Below are positions 1 through 10,788 of a stretch of 64,000 nucleotides of DNA, piece after piece. The DNA lies in NCBI GenBank assembly GCA_029216955.1, contig JANAVB010044018.1, positions 2,947,359-3,011,358 of the forward strand, given 5' to 3'. Source of the DNA: Iris pallida. Lineage: Eukaryota > Streptophyta > Magnoliopsida > Asparagales > Iridaceae. The translations under genes and the position numbers were made by a program. Positions within the stretch are counted from its first letter, which is position 1. Each line of letters starts with the position of its first letter. A model generated the notes under the pieces. It was not told the DNA's origin. It searched no databases and saw nothing but the letters and a program-made list of their open reading frames with translations.

Positions 1-1795
1 ACTTACATTTGATATTTGGATACAATGGATTACAACTCGATATACCGACTTGGCTTACAATCTCACTGGTATAACTGATTACAATGTTCCATACATTATG
101 CCCTTTATAAACAGAAGACATTATCTTGTGCAAGGAGAGCTTCTGTATGCCCAACAAATCTTCGATGCCGCGGGACCAGTCCAGCTAAACTTCGTGTGTA
201 GAACATTCCAAGCACGAGCACCTGCCCACAAAACGTGGGTCAGCACATCATCTATGTACTGGCGAGCAGAATCCAACCCACTCGCATAAACCAACATTTA
301 AGTGATCATTTAAGCATGCATTTATTAGAGTGATCTTTCTATTTGGGGCGTAGCATCAGTTTACAGTTCATGGGCAATAATCAGAGTGAAGCATGTAAAC
401 ATATTCTTAGTAGCATTCATGTGGACATATCATTTATCATTCTTGGTGTTATCATGCAAAGGCATCATTGAGGCATACTAGGTGTTATCATGAAAAGGCA
501 TCATTGAGGCATCGTTAACATTAACATCTTAAACATGTTCTAACAGTTCTCACTTCAAGCATCACTTAGCATGGATGTTATGTTTGAGCACTATTTATAG
601 CAAGGCATCTTTCTAGCACAATGAATTGAACATGTTAAGCAGGCAAGTTAAACCAACTTATACAAAATCACAATTATGTGATTTCTTACCGATAGCCGAC
701 TTCTCGTACCTGCATCAAATACAGGTTATCTGATATACTTACTCTGCCTGCACAAAACATTCATTAGCATGCATCCTGACTACATGGTCACTGGTGTTGT
801 TAAACCATATGGACTCTTCTCATTTTATTTCATTTTAAGATAATACGGTCAGCATAGTAGGTGGCGAGCCTCTATGCCACCCCGCCTTATCCGTGCTCCC
901 ATAGCACTCATCATTATTTCCTCCTAGGCCGAATTGGTCCCCAGGGTCCTAGGAACCGTTCGAGGAAATTATTACTCAAACCTTGTATACAAGTTGTCCA
1001 TGACCATGCGAATGCGTGTCCGACTCGATTGTGAACATAATCGCATGGTAAAATATATTAAGGAAAGTAAAGGCAACAGTGCATCATTAGTCATATTCAA
1101 TGACTTATTCATTTCATTATTACCATCATTTTATTTGGTGATCTCAACGATCCCAGTTTTATCATTTCTCATTCATTGCTTCATAGCAACGTATCTCATA
1201 TCATTCCTTTCTTAAGAGGAACTTAACATTCATTCATTTCTTATAAGGGACAGGCATCATTTCATATTCTTGCAACAGTTAAAGAGAGAGTATATGGTTC
1301 TAGTGTTTCATCCAGTTCATTAGGTCGATAGCACAGCCACTTCATTTCTTATTCTATCATTCACAAGGTATCTCATTATTCAAGTATTTTGTCGTTTCAG
1401 CAGCATTAAGCATAAGGGGCAATGTCATCAATTCATTCTCAGGCCTCAAGTCACATTAGCAGTTCAATGTGTTGTACATTTCAATAATTCTCAACATAGG
1501 CATCTCTATTATTCAGCAACTATAACATGGGACATTTAGGGACAATTCATAGCATTTCAATACTTCATTTATTAAGCATGAAGGAGTAAGGAGGAGGAAG
1601 GACAGTTCCACTCACCCAAAATTCTACTAAGCGTAGCTCCACCAGCAAGCTACGTTCTAATATCCATTCCGTCTAGCCAGCTAAGAGAGACTGCATCAGT
1701 CTCAATTCTTCTCATTCCCAACATAAGTCACGGTCCAATATTCTGATCCCATCCAATAAGCCAACCAAATGCCTCGTACGGAGCGGGACATTACA
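1..1795 (-). repeat. 3' LTR of gypsy A (truncated by window edge)
   Basis: This is the left copy of the LTR, matching 5080-6874. By comparison with the full copy, about 390 bp lie outside the window. Its inner boundary at 1795 ends in TTACA on the plus strand, which gives TG at the LTR start in element orientation. A 79-codon plus-strand frame at 50-289 is kept in both copies but looks like chance. Confidence 0.88.
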
Positions 1796-4676
1796 TAATA
1801 TACCACTCAGAAAAAGTTTCGTCCTCGAAACTTAAGGAACAAGTCTTCCACAAGATTCACTTAATCACCATGAGTTTACTCATTCAGCTTCAAATCAATA
1901 TTTATTTCAGCCCACTCGGTCATTTCAAAATATATATCCAACTGTACCATTTAAATCCATCAACGATTCGATCTGTCTATCTCTTTTTCAATTACTTGTA
2001 ACTTCTTATTGATTCGCTAACATTTCTCTTACATTTCTATCTCAGTCGCAACATATCACTTCGTTTGGATCCATACACTTATTTTAGGCGTCCCCAAAAC
2101 ATATGCATTTCAGCCAAAGTCCGTGCTAGTGCGATAATTTCTTCCCATAATGTTATCTCAGTCGCAACCAATCACTTCGGCTGGATCCATACACTTATTT
2201 TAGGCATCCCCAAAACATATGTACTTCAGCCAACTTCCATGTTAGTGCGATTCGATCAGCCACAATATAACTCTCTTTTCTAAATCCGACTTAGCATCCT
2301 TTTATTTGACTTATTGCTTTATTCACTTTGCCACAATCACTATCTTCCAGGCTACAATACTTAATATCAGGGACAACTTGGTTAAACTCTATACCCAAGC
2401 ATAACATTTCTAACATTCGATCAAGGGTCTAACATAGAGCCAATCATATCAAGAGTTCACAACATGCAATCATATTCCTTCCCAAATCCAACAATATTTT
2501 TCACCGAGGCAACTCATCTTTTCTATAAGACACAATCCGACGTCACCCACTATTGATTACCCGAGTCAGGTTATAATTCTATGCAACAGTCAAGGTTAAC
2601 TTAGCTACCCGACTATAGGTACACTCAAGCCTTACCTTACGGTTGCAATTCTCACTTATGGCCGACATATAATCCTCAAGGGTCAAACATCTCTTACGGC
2701 TCAAGTTGAAGCATATATTCCCTTAGGTCAATACTCATTATCACTGTCTTTTATTCAATGCCACAAGGTCATCCTATAGGTCTCCAATGGTCACCTAATA
2801 TTCAATCAGTCTCTAAGGTTAGCTACACTGATAGCTAAACTTAATTGTTCAGGTGACTTCCCTAGAGTGGACGGCTACTAGGGTTATACTAGTTTCTTAT
2901 TCTTAAGGCCAACAAGCAACCAACAGTTCTAAGGAACTCTACCCAAACCTACAGGTTTTAACTCAGTCTGAATAGCTAATCGCCATTGTTGGTTATGCCA
3001 ACAATTGGTCATGCAGCCCACGGTTTCTAGGGTCAAGTCTATCTATCTAGTGTCTTCCTCAAGGAACTAATTCCCACAGAGGCTTACTCTAGACTTACCC
3101 AACGATCGACTAAGATCGATCTATCAACATTACGGTCAATTCCCAATCCGACATACGATTCTCATCGTTCCAATAATCTATCAAGTAAATTTCCAATAAT
3201 TCAATTTCTATTCCAAATTCCTTTGTACTCACACGAACCCATAAGCCAAGGCTAACTATTCAAGGGTCATCGGTTCCGATAGTCTTAACATAACTATGGA
3301 ATCATACTATTTGGTCTGTATGACGAAGTCACACCACTAAGTCATAAGCCAATAATCTATATCCCAACCAACAATCACTTATACCGACATTATCCAACAC
3401 GTTTAAAATTTCTCAATCCCATTCGTTTCTTAATCATCAAACTATCTTACGGGCATTCTTAAATCTCATGTAGCAATGGTCAAATAGTTCATCCATTCAA
3501 TCCGACAATTATGTATCACTTAACCATTCTCTAGGCAACACAAATAGTCAAGTGGCTCCTTGTTACTTTTCTAGTCTCATTAAATCCTCAACATACATGT
3601 ACATAGGCAACGACTATCCTTTGGTGATCAAGATGGATTAACACCTATTACACCTTAGGGTCAAAGCATAGATCTCTAATATTCCTTTGATTCCCGACGA
3701 TATTTCCAAAACTTTCAGCTATGCAACCAACTTTGTATTAGCCACGTTTAATTTGCATCCAACCAATCGAAGTCGACATTCAGATGTTCTAAGCCACAAT
3801 ATTCTCTTACCAAATCCATTCACCCACTAACTGCTTACTAGTCTAAGTCATCACTCGACTAAACAATTTCTAACCAAGCCACCGGTTACCATTTCTACAA
3901 TCTTGCTACTCAATATAACGTCACCGTCAAGGGACACTCGAGTCATCTAACCACAATACATGACTCCCAGCTAAGTCTCGGCACTACCCAATACTCACAG
4001 ATAGTCTCATTGCTATTCTATGGAAAGGGTCAACATACATCTCGTTCTGAGGTGGTAGATGCAATATACCACTCAGAAACGAAGCCATCCTTAAACAATA
4101 CCAACTCAATCTATTCCGGACATTCATGATCTATAATGATCACAATACTTAACCAACATCTCGGGGTCTCAATATCACAAGGCAACATTCTTAGGGTCTC
4201 AAAAGCAGTAGCCAGCACACATGAGTCAATTCACTAATTCTGTTGAACTCATCCATCAATTATTTCATTTCTAATTCTTTTCCAACATCACATGCAATTC
4301 TCAACTTGTTGCAGCATACATAGCCATTTTTCTATATTCCCACATTCCAAACAGCATTCACAATATAGCATACTATGGCATCGAGTCATTGTTAGGTTAT
4401 TTGTGTCCAAACCAACAACAATCATTCTTTCAGGGGCATCACAATGTATATAGACTTATTGTATGGAACATCCAGTGAGCAGCCAAGAGGGTCAATGATC
4501 TTTCAGACACGAACAACATAGGATGATTACAGGACAACAACAATATAATTGCGGAAGCAATCTTTGATTTAATCGCGGAAGCAATGTTGAGTGATCGCGG
4601 AAGCAACTTTGGGTTAATCGTCGATGCAACTTTGATTTGAAACGAATCAAAGAAGAGACCAAGGACGTAAAGCCGT
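1796..4676 (-). other. Gypsy A interior without coding capacity
   Basis: This 2.9-kb stretch lies between the two LTRs and has no reading frame resembling gag, protease, RT, RNase H or integrase. At 1816-1830 it keeps the minus-strand tail GTTTCGTCCTCGAAA (complement TTTCGAGGACGAAAC), which in coding gypsy elements sits at the pol/3' UTR end next to the polypurine tract. Two related segments occur at 2062-2130 and 2176-2250, an internal duplication around GGATCCATACACTTATTTTA. Similar sequence appears in gypsy B near 47430 and 61800, so this non-coding interior is a family trait and not a one-off deletion. Confidence 0.7.
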
Positions 4677-4688
4677 GCTCTGATACCA
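4677..4688 (-). promoter_or_regulatory. Primer binding site of gypsy A (tRNA-iMet type)
   Basis: The minus strand reads TGGTATCAGAGC, the usual plant primer site complementary to the 3' end of initiator tRNA-Met. It starts three bases inside the LTR edge at 4692. It fixes the element orientation as minus and identifies the right LTR as the 5' LTR. Confidence 0.9.
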
Positions 4689-4691
4689 ATT

Positions 4692-6874
4692 TGTCACGCC
4701 CCGGTTCGTAGAGTCATTTATTCTTCATATTTTATCTCTTAGAATCAATCGTCCTCGCTTGGGCGTGATGTCGTACAAGTCTGGTATTGCACTTGTACAA
4801 GGCAAAGATGGTACATAATCGATTATTCTTCAAATAGGAACACATCGCAGCGGCAGAAGCAGATAAATTGAATTTAATGAGGACAATCTTTCTTATTGAA
4901 TAGAAGTATATCACTTTTTTATAGCAGCGGAGAAAAAGAGTAACTCAAAGCCACACAGAGATATGTAGAACTTTATTCTCTTTATTGATAATTGAAGAAG
5001 AGTACAAGACTTGTATTGAAGTACAATGATTACAGCACATCTCACTTTAAATTGGAAACCAACTGAACAATGCTATACAACTTACATTTGATATTTGGAT
5101 ACAATGGATTACAACTCGATATACCGACTTGGCTTACAATCTCACTGGTATAACTGATTACAATGTTCCATACATTATGCCCTTTATAAACAGAAGACAT
5201 CATCTTGTGCAAGGAGAGATTTTGTATGCCCAACAAATCTTCGATGCCGCGGGACCAGTCCAGCTAAACTTCGTGTGTAGAACATTCCAAGCACGAGCAC
5301 CTGCCCACAAAATGTGGGTCAGCACATCATCTATGTACTGGCGAGCAGAATCCAACCCACTCGCATAAACCAACATTTAAGTGATCATTTAAGCATGCAT
5401 TTATTAGAGTGATCTTTCTATTTGGGGCCTAGCATCAGTTTACAGTTCATGGACAATAATCAGAGTGAAGCATGTAAACATATTCTTAGTAGCATTCATG
5501 TGGACATATCATTTATCATTCTTGGTGTTATCATGCAAAGGCATCATTGAGGCATACTAGGTGTTATCATGAAAAGGCATCATTGAGGCATCGTTAACAT
5601 TAACATCTTAAACATGTTCTAACAGTTCTCACTTCAAGCATCACTTAGCATGGATGTTATGTTTGAGCACTATTTATAGCAAGGCATCTTTCTAGCATAA
5701 TAAATTGAACATGTTAAGCAGGCAAGTTAAACCAACTTATACAAAATCACAATTATGTGATTTCTTACCGATAGCCAACTTCTCGTACCTGCATCAAATA
5801 CAGGTTATCTGATATACTTACTCTGCCTGCACAAAACATTCATTAGCATGCATCCTGACTACATGGTCACTGGTGTTGTTAAACCATATGGACTCTTCTC
5901 ATTTCATTTCATTTTAAGATAATGCGGTCAGCATAGTAGGTGGCGAGCCTCTATGCCACCCCGCCTTATCCGTGCTCCCATAGCACTCATCATTATTTCC
6001 TCCTAGGCCGAATCGGTCCCCAGGGCCCTAGGAACCGTTCGAGGAAATTATTACTCAAACCTTGTATACAAGTTGTCCATGACCATACGAATGCGTGTCC
6101 GACTCGATTGTGAACATAATCGCATGGTAAAATATATTAAGGAAAGTAAAGGCAACAGTGCATCATTAGTCATATTCAATGACTTATTCATTTCATCATT
6201 ACCATCATTTCATTTGGTGATCTCAACGATCCCAGCTTTATCATTTCTCATTCATTGCTTCATAGCAACGTATCTCATATCATTCCTTTCTTAAGAGGAA
6301 CTTAACATTCATTCATTTCTTATAAGGGACAGGCATCATTTCATATTCTTGCAACAGTTAAAGAGAGAGTATATGGTTCTAGTGTTTCATCCAGTTCATT
6401 AGGTCGATAGCACAGCCACTTCATTTCTTATTCTATCATTCACAAGGCATCTCATTATTCAAGTGTTTTGTCGTTTCAGCAGCATTAAGCATAAGGGGCA
6501 ATGTCATCAATTCATTCTCAGGCCTCAAGTCACATTAGCAGTTCAATGTGTTGTACATTTCAATAATTCTCAACATAGACATCTCTATTATTCAGCAACT
6601 ATAACATGGGACATTTAGGGACAATTCATAGCATTTCAATACTTCATTTATTAAGCATGAAGGAGTAAGGAGGAGGAAGGACAGTTCCACTCACCCAAAA
6701 TTCTACTAAGCGTAGCTCCACCAGCAAGCTACGTTCTAATATCCATTCCGTCTAGCCAGCTAAGAGAGACTGCATCAGTCTCAATTCTTCTCATTCCCAA
6801 CATAAGTCACGGTCCAATATTCTGATCCCATCCAATAAGCCAACCAAATGCCTCGTACGGAGCGGGGCATTACA
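4692..6874 (-). repeat. 5' LTR of gypsy A (complete, 2183 bp)
   Basis: This is the complete LTR. On the plus strand it runs from TGTCACGCCCCGG to GGGGCATTACA. In element orientation it begins TGTAATGCCCCG and ends GGGGCGTGACA, typical of plant Ty3/gypsy LTRs. It matches 1-1795 without net indels over the shared part. It abuts LINE sequence at 6875. Confidence 0.9.
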
Positions 6875-7776
6875 CTCCGCGACCTTTACCTCCTGAAAAA
6901 TATTACCAAATGTGTTATGACTCCAATTTGAGAGAGCTTTCCTACTTGCAGCCAAAAGCATACTAACATGAACCAAGATATTGGGATGAGTAGTAGACTG
7001 CCATGCCTCCTCCACCACTTGGAAGAATCCCTCATGTTTCATCCAGAAATCAAAAAATCTAAACGGCCGCCATCCTCCTTCCTGATTAGCAAGTAATTTG
7101 ATAAAAATGGTGCATGGTCTGATTCTGCACTATTGAGACGCTCCTCCTTCGACAATGGAGCTATGTGAAGCCACTCTTGAGTCATCAACATTCTATCCAA
7201 CCTCGAACCCCTCCTTTCCCCAACTTTTGATTTAAACCAAGTGAACTGACTCTCTGATATGGGATGTTCAGTAAGGCCTGCAGTCATTTTAGAAATTTAA
7301 AAAATCCTGAATAGATATTTGGCATGGCGGACGACCCCAACCTTTTCATCAGTCCTTGCTATAGCATTAAAATCTCCTCCAACAGCCCAAGAAGGACTAA
7401 GTGTAGAATGTAAGTGTAGTAGACGGTCCCACATGTCTCGACGACCTTTTTTCTTGTTGTGACGATGCACAAATGTATACATGACTTTCGACGACAGAAA
7501 TTTATTTTAAAATGCTGTAGAAACGGCTTTTGCAAAAGAATCCAACAGAGAGATCGAGCAACCTGATTTAGCCAGTACCCATATATTTCCTTTATCATTT
7601 GTGTATTCCTTGGCAAAACCGAGCTTAAGTTGATAATTCAGTAACTTTGAACTGTCCACTTTAGGCTCCAAGATAGCCAGTAATTGAACTTTGTTCACTC
7701 GACATATGTTTTTAAGTCTTTTAAGAGCTATCTTATTTGCCACCCCTCGAATGTTCCAACATAGAATATTAAATAT
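6875..7776 (-). pseudogene. LINE ORF2 endonuclease domain, truncated
   Basis: The start resembles FNILCWNIRG, the first conserved block of the APE-type endonuclease that nicks target DNA for LINE integration. Further motifs are VGGDFNAI near 7370-7390, RLDRML near 7185, and SDHAPFL near 7110-7130, which holds the catalytic SDH. Most of the domain lies in one frame interrupted by stops, and a frameshift occurs near 7040. The sequence ends at 6875 where the gypsy A LTR begins, so RT and RNase H are missing here. Confidence 0.8.
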
Positions 7777-8648
7777 TAAGGGGTACTTGGGTTTTACCAG
7801 ATTTTGTGTTAACAGAGACTGATCGGAGAACTCTATCAGTTGGCACCACCTCTTTTTTTCGCTTAGTTTTTTCTGGCTTACTTCCTGCTGTAGCTTCTCT
7901 AGCCTCTTCTTCTTCTGTCGCATCTGCCCAATTCCGTACTTCGCTCTCCTCTTCACTCCCTTCCTCGTCACCCTCATCATTATCTGGCTGGTTTTCTTCA
8001 TTCTCCTTCTCAGTTGATGTCGGATCATGGATGCTTTCTCCACCAATTGTAGTATCATCAATCCTCGCAAGCTGACCAGTAGTGGCATCAATCCCATCAT
8101 TATGATGGCTGGGATTGGAAGTCTCTAGCCCGTCAGTAGGAGGAGCCAGATCTGTTTCTATTGTCTGATGGACAATAACTGAGGAAGTGAGTGGAGGTTG
8201 ATCTGAGTTGATGTCCGTTGTGGGGCGTGCCGTATCTTCACGTTGAAGAATGTGAGTAACTGCAGGTTGTCGACTTGTAGTTGCGGCAGCTTCATTATGT
8301 TGTGGTTCTTTTCCTTGGTCTTTGTGTTGAATTTTGCTTGAGCCAATTAAATGACCCTGATGGCGGTAGTGAGAGCAATAAAGAGGAGTTGACTCATATT
8401 CTATCAACTGCCAAAAGCCTCCACTTGGCAAATTGATTCTAATACGGTGTTGAAGTGGTTTAGAAGCATCGATCTCCATGAATATTTGAGCCATACTGGG
8501 ACGTGATAGATCCGACGTGGCCTTATCAATCTTGAGAGAAGTTCCAAACACATTTGTAATGGCGAAGAAAGCATCTTTTGCATATAAGTGATGGGGGAGA
8601 TTAGGCAATGTAACCCAAACTGGTATCTTAGGCGATTCCTGAGATAGA
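7769..8648 (-). pseudogene. LINE ORF1, C-terminal part with relic zinc knuckle
   Basis: This begins with the second copy of the repeated ORF1 segment (VWVTLPNLPHHLY, IFMEIDASKP) and runs into a CCHC-type knuckle near 8340-8390 reading CSHYRHQGHLIGSS. The second and fourth ligands are Tyr and Ser instead of Cys, so the knuckle cannot bind zinc normally. The remaining 180 or so residues are rich in Glu, Asp, Ser and Thr and end at 7769, close to the start of ORF2 in another frame, the usual plant L1 arrangement. Confidence 0.75.
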
Positions 8649-8912
8649 ATAGATAATAAGACTGATTTTAACAAAGTTAATTTACCTCCATACGACAGGA
8701 TTTTTTACTGCCATCCTTTCAAGCGCCTTCTTATTTTTGCAATAAGATCTTCATATAAATTAGCAGTTCTCATGCCCACTGCCATCGGACAGCCAAGGTA
8801 AATGAAAGAAGGATGTTTAACCTCAAAACCAGTAATAGAATGAAGCTTCTCTTTCCTGTCAAATGATGATAAAGTATAGATTAAAGATTTAGAAGCATTA
8901 ATACTCTGACCG
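8649..8912 (-). pseudogene. LINE reverse-transcriptase fragment inserted in ORF1
   Basis: The minus-strand translation contains INASKS, then PSFIYLGCPMAVGM, LYEDLIAKIRRRLKGW and SYGGKLTLLKSVLLSI, the conserved order of the thumb region after the catalytic palm in plant LINE RTs. Only about 88 codons are present, with one stop after KGWQ. The fragment lies between two copies of the same ORF1 segment, so it is out of place. No catalytic YADD-type motif is included. Confidence 0.75.
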
Positions 8913-9521
8913 AAAGCCTCCACTTGGCAAATTGATTCTAATACGGTGTTGAAGTGGTTTAGAAGCATCGATCTCCATAAATATTTGAGCCATACTGGGA
9001 CGTGATAGATCCGACGTGGCCTTATCAATCTTGAGAGGAGTTCCAAACACAGTTGTAATGGCGAAGAAAGCATCTTTTGCATATAAGTGATGGGGGAGAT
9101 TAGGCAATGTAACCCAAACTGGTATCTTAGACGATTCCTGAGATAGAGAAAAGTCAGGGTCCCATTTGAAAATCCTCATAGGAGCCCTAGCAAGGTACCA
9201 CAAATCTTTAGACCGAAGCCGAAGGAAATCAACTTCACTAGAAGGCCTGATGAGAATGTGTTTTTCATCAAGTACCCCCGCCTTGATGGGGCCTGAGAAC
9301 TCAAAACTGGTGAACACCTTCCTAATCATGTCGATCGGAGGCGTAGCATGCGATAACTTGCCAATCAATGCATATTTGAACGGATCTACCAGGAATGTTT
9401 CTTACTCCTCCGAAAAAGAGATTGATGGTGAGCCTTTGAAAGAAGTAATCGTATGCGGCACAATGATGGGAGCCGCCTGAGATGAGCCTATCATTGCCTC
9501 CGCATAGGACTTAGCCGCCAT
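8913..9521 (-). pseudogene. LINE ORF1, N-terminal part
   Basis: The frame starts with ATG at 9521 (MAAKSYAEAM). It has one in-frame TAG-type break after about 40 residues and then continues with the DUF4283-like region common in plant L1 ORF1 proteins (residues include PIKAGVLDEKHILIRP and VWVTLPNLPHHLY). ORF1 proteins bind element RNA in the ribonucleoprotein particle. The frame breaks off at 8913 where RT-derived sequence begins. The segment 8913-9147 is repeated downstream at 8414-8648, where the protein continues. Confidence 0.75.
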
Positions 9522-9689
9522 GACCCTAAAAGAGACAAGCATTGGGTAAGCCACCAACCAAATGGTTTTGGTGGCCTAGGAGGAACCCCGACCTGGCCAA
9601 AGGCCACACCGGTGTTGGTGGAGGCGATAGAAACTAGGGTTTACTCAGGGGCGGCAGCACCACGAAAACCTCATATCCTTCTTCACTGA

Positions 9690-9706
9690 TAATATATTAT
9701 ATATAT

Positions 9707-9790
<84 letters not shown>
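9690..9790. repeat. AT dinucleotide microsatellite
   Basis: A nearly pure (TA)n tract lies between the LINE 5' end and the copia element. The apparent minus-strand Ile-Tyr reading frame here is only the translation of the repeat. Confidence 0.97.
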
Positions 9791-9805
9791 CAATAGGGTT
9801 ATCTA

Positions 9806-10739
9806 TGTTGGCACATTTAGCCATAGTCAAACCAATTTCGATAAGTGTCTTAAAACTTTGATCTCGATATGAAAAGAAATAAAGAATTCAAATTACGTCG
9901 TCTTTGAGATTTTATTATTTATTCTGTATTTTTTTATTTATTGAGTCTAGATTATTTGTGAATCGGGATCACTAGCAATTAGAAGTCTATCCTAAACCAA
10001 ACACATTCTTGATTTGATCCTAAACCAAACCAGATCCAAAAACCAAAACAACCCTGGAATTAGGCTAACCGAACTCGGCCAGAGTTCTGCCTGAACTCGG
10101 TCAGCAGAATTCACTCCTGATCAGAAGCTTTACCTATTTTTGTGGATCTCCAACGTTTGAATTTTTGAACGTTAGGGTACCGAGTTCTGCCTGAACTCTG
10201 TCCTAGAAAAACCTATAAATAGAGAAGAAAATTTCATTTCTAAACACATATTCAATCTTCATCTTCTCTATCTATTCCTAAACTTTCTATTCCATTCCCA
10301 AAGCTTTAATCTTCAAATCTCCAAGTCAACTCTATTCTTTTAAGTGCCGGTGGTTTCCGAGTAGGAGTTTCGAGTTGTACAAGCTTGGCGTATAAAAGCT
10401 TTCTTCAGAAAGGTGTTGAAGTTTGTTCGTGGGCTTCGGATAAAAACATGACGGTGGTAAAGTTGGCGTATTCTTTGGAGCAAAACACGTAGTGTAATAT
10501 CTGTTTCAAATAGTGGATTCAAACATCGGGTTGAGTACTCGAGACTGGACTAGTCCTCACAGAGGAAAACCAGTATAAACCTGCTGTCTTTGCTTATTAT
10601 TTTCTCGCCCTGACTTTACTGACTTACTTGCAATTATTTTATATATATTGCTTAACCTACTTAGAGTTAAATTTTTAATTGCTAAATATTCTCCGCTACA
10701 CTCTATTCACCCCCCTCTAGAGGTGCCAATGTTCCTACA
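9806..10739 (+). repeat. 5' LTR of the copia element
   Basis: The LTR runs from TGTTGGCAC to TTCCTACA. It contains a TATAAATA box at 10214-10221, absent as such from the right LTR where the site reads TGTAAATA. It also contains two copies of the inverted motif GAGTTCTGCCTGAACTC, at 10082-10098 and 10182-10198. Confidence 0.93.
10082..10198. promoter_or_regulatory. Pair of inverted GAGTTC-N5-GAACTC motifs in the copia U3
   Basis: Two copies of GAGTTCTGCCTGAACTC lie at 10082-10098 and 10182-10198, upstream of the LTR TATA box. The half-sites are perfect inverted repeats separated by five bases, the form of a dimer-binding site. The copies at 17719-17735 and 17819-17835 in the right LTR read TGCCC in the spacer, and the half-sites are kept. 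A related copy occurs in the interior at 15322-15338. Confidence 0.6.
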
Positions 10740-10741
10740 AT

Positions 10742-10753
10742 TGGTATTATAGC
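10742..10753 (+). promoter_or_regulatory. Primer binding site of the copia element (decayed)
   Basis: TGGTATTATAGC lies two bases past the 5' LTR. It matches the plant iMet primer site TGGTATCAGAGC except for two changes, so it is recognisable but probably poor. Confidence 0.75.
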
Positions 10754-10788
10754 AGGTTTCTCTCGACAGAATTAACACTCCTTGAGAT

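Larger units (their letters stand above)
1..6874 (-). mobile_element. Gypsy A: Ty3/gypsy element with non-coding interior (left end cut by window)
   Basis: Positions 1-1795 repeat 5080-6874 at a constant offset of 5079, so these are the two LTRs. The element reads on the minus strand: a tRNA-iMet-type primer site lies just left of the right-hand LTR, and the gypsy 3' tail lies just right of the left-hand LTR. The LTR ends are TG...CA read in element orientation. The interior of about 2.9 kb has no gag-pol reading frame, so the element could only have moved with proteins supplied in trans. The LTRs differ at only occasional bases by eye, which suggests a fairly recent insertion. Gypsy B at 45498 is a diverged relative. 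The right flank is LINE sequence. The left end and target duplication are outside the window. A Tekay/Del-like lineage is possible but not proven. Confidence 0.88.
6875..9521 (-). mobile_element. Rearranged LINE (L1-like plant non-LTR retrotransposon), truncated
   Basis: Minus-strand frames encode, in order, an ORF1 protein with a DUF4283-like region and a relic zinc knuckle, then the start of ORF2 with an endonuclease/exonuclease/phosphatase-fold domain. ORF2 is cut by gypsy A at 6875 before the reverse transcriptase. A piece of the missing RT region instead sits inside ORF1 at 8649-8912, flanked by two copies of a 235-bp ORF1 segment (8414-8648 and 8913-9147). Several stops and frameshifts make it inactive. 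Sequence upstream of the ORF1 start, up to about 9655, is probably its 5' UTR. Confidence 0.85.

Noticed and set aside
50..289. 79-codon plus-strand frame, repeated at 5129-5368
   Set aside because: Conservation is explained by LTR duplication. It lies antisense in a non-coding LTR, and the related gypsy B LTR does not keep the frame.
9645..9830. Minus-strand frame of alternating Ile and Tyr
   Set aside because: It is only the translation of the AT microsatellite.
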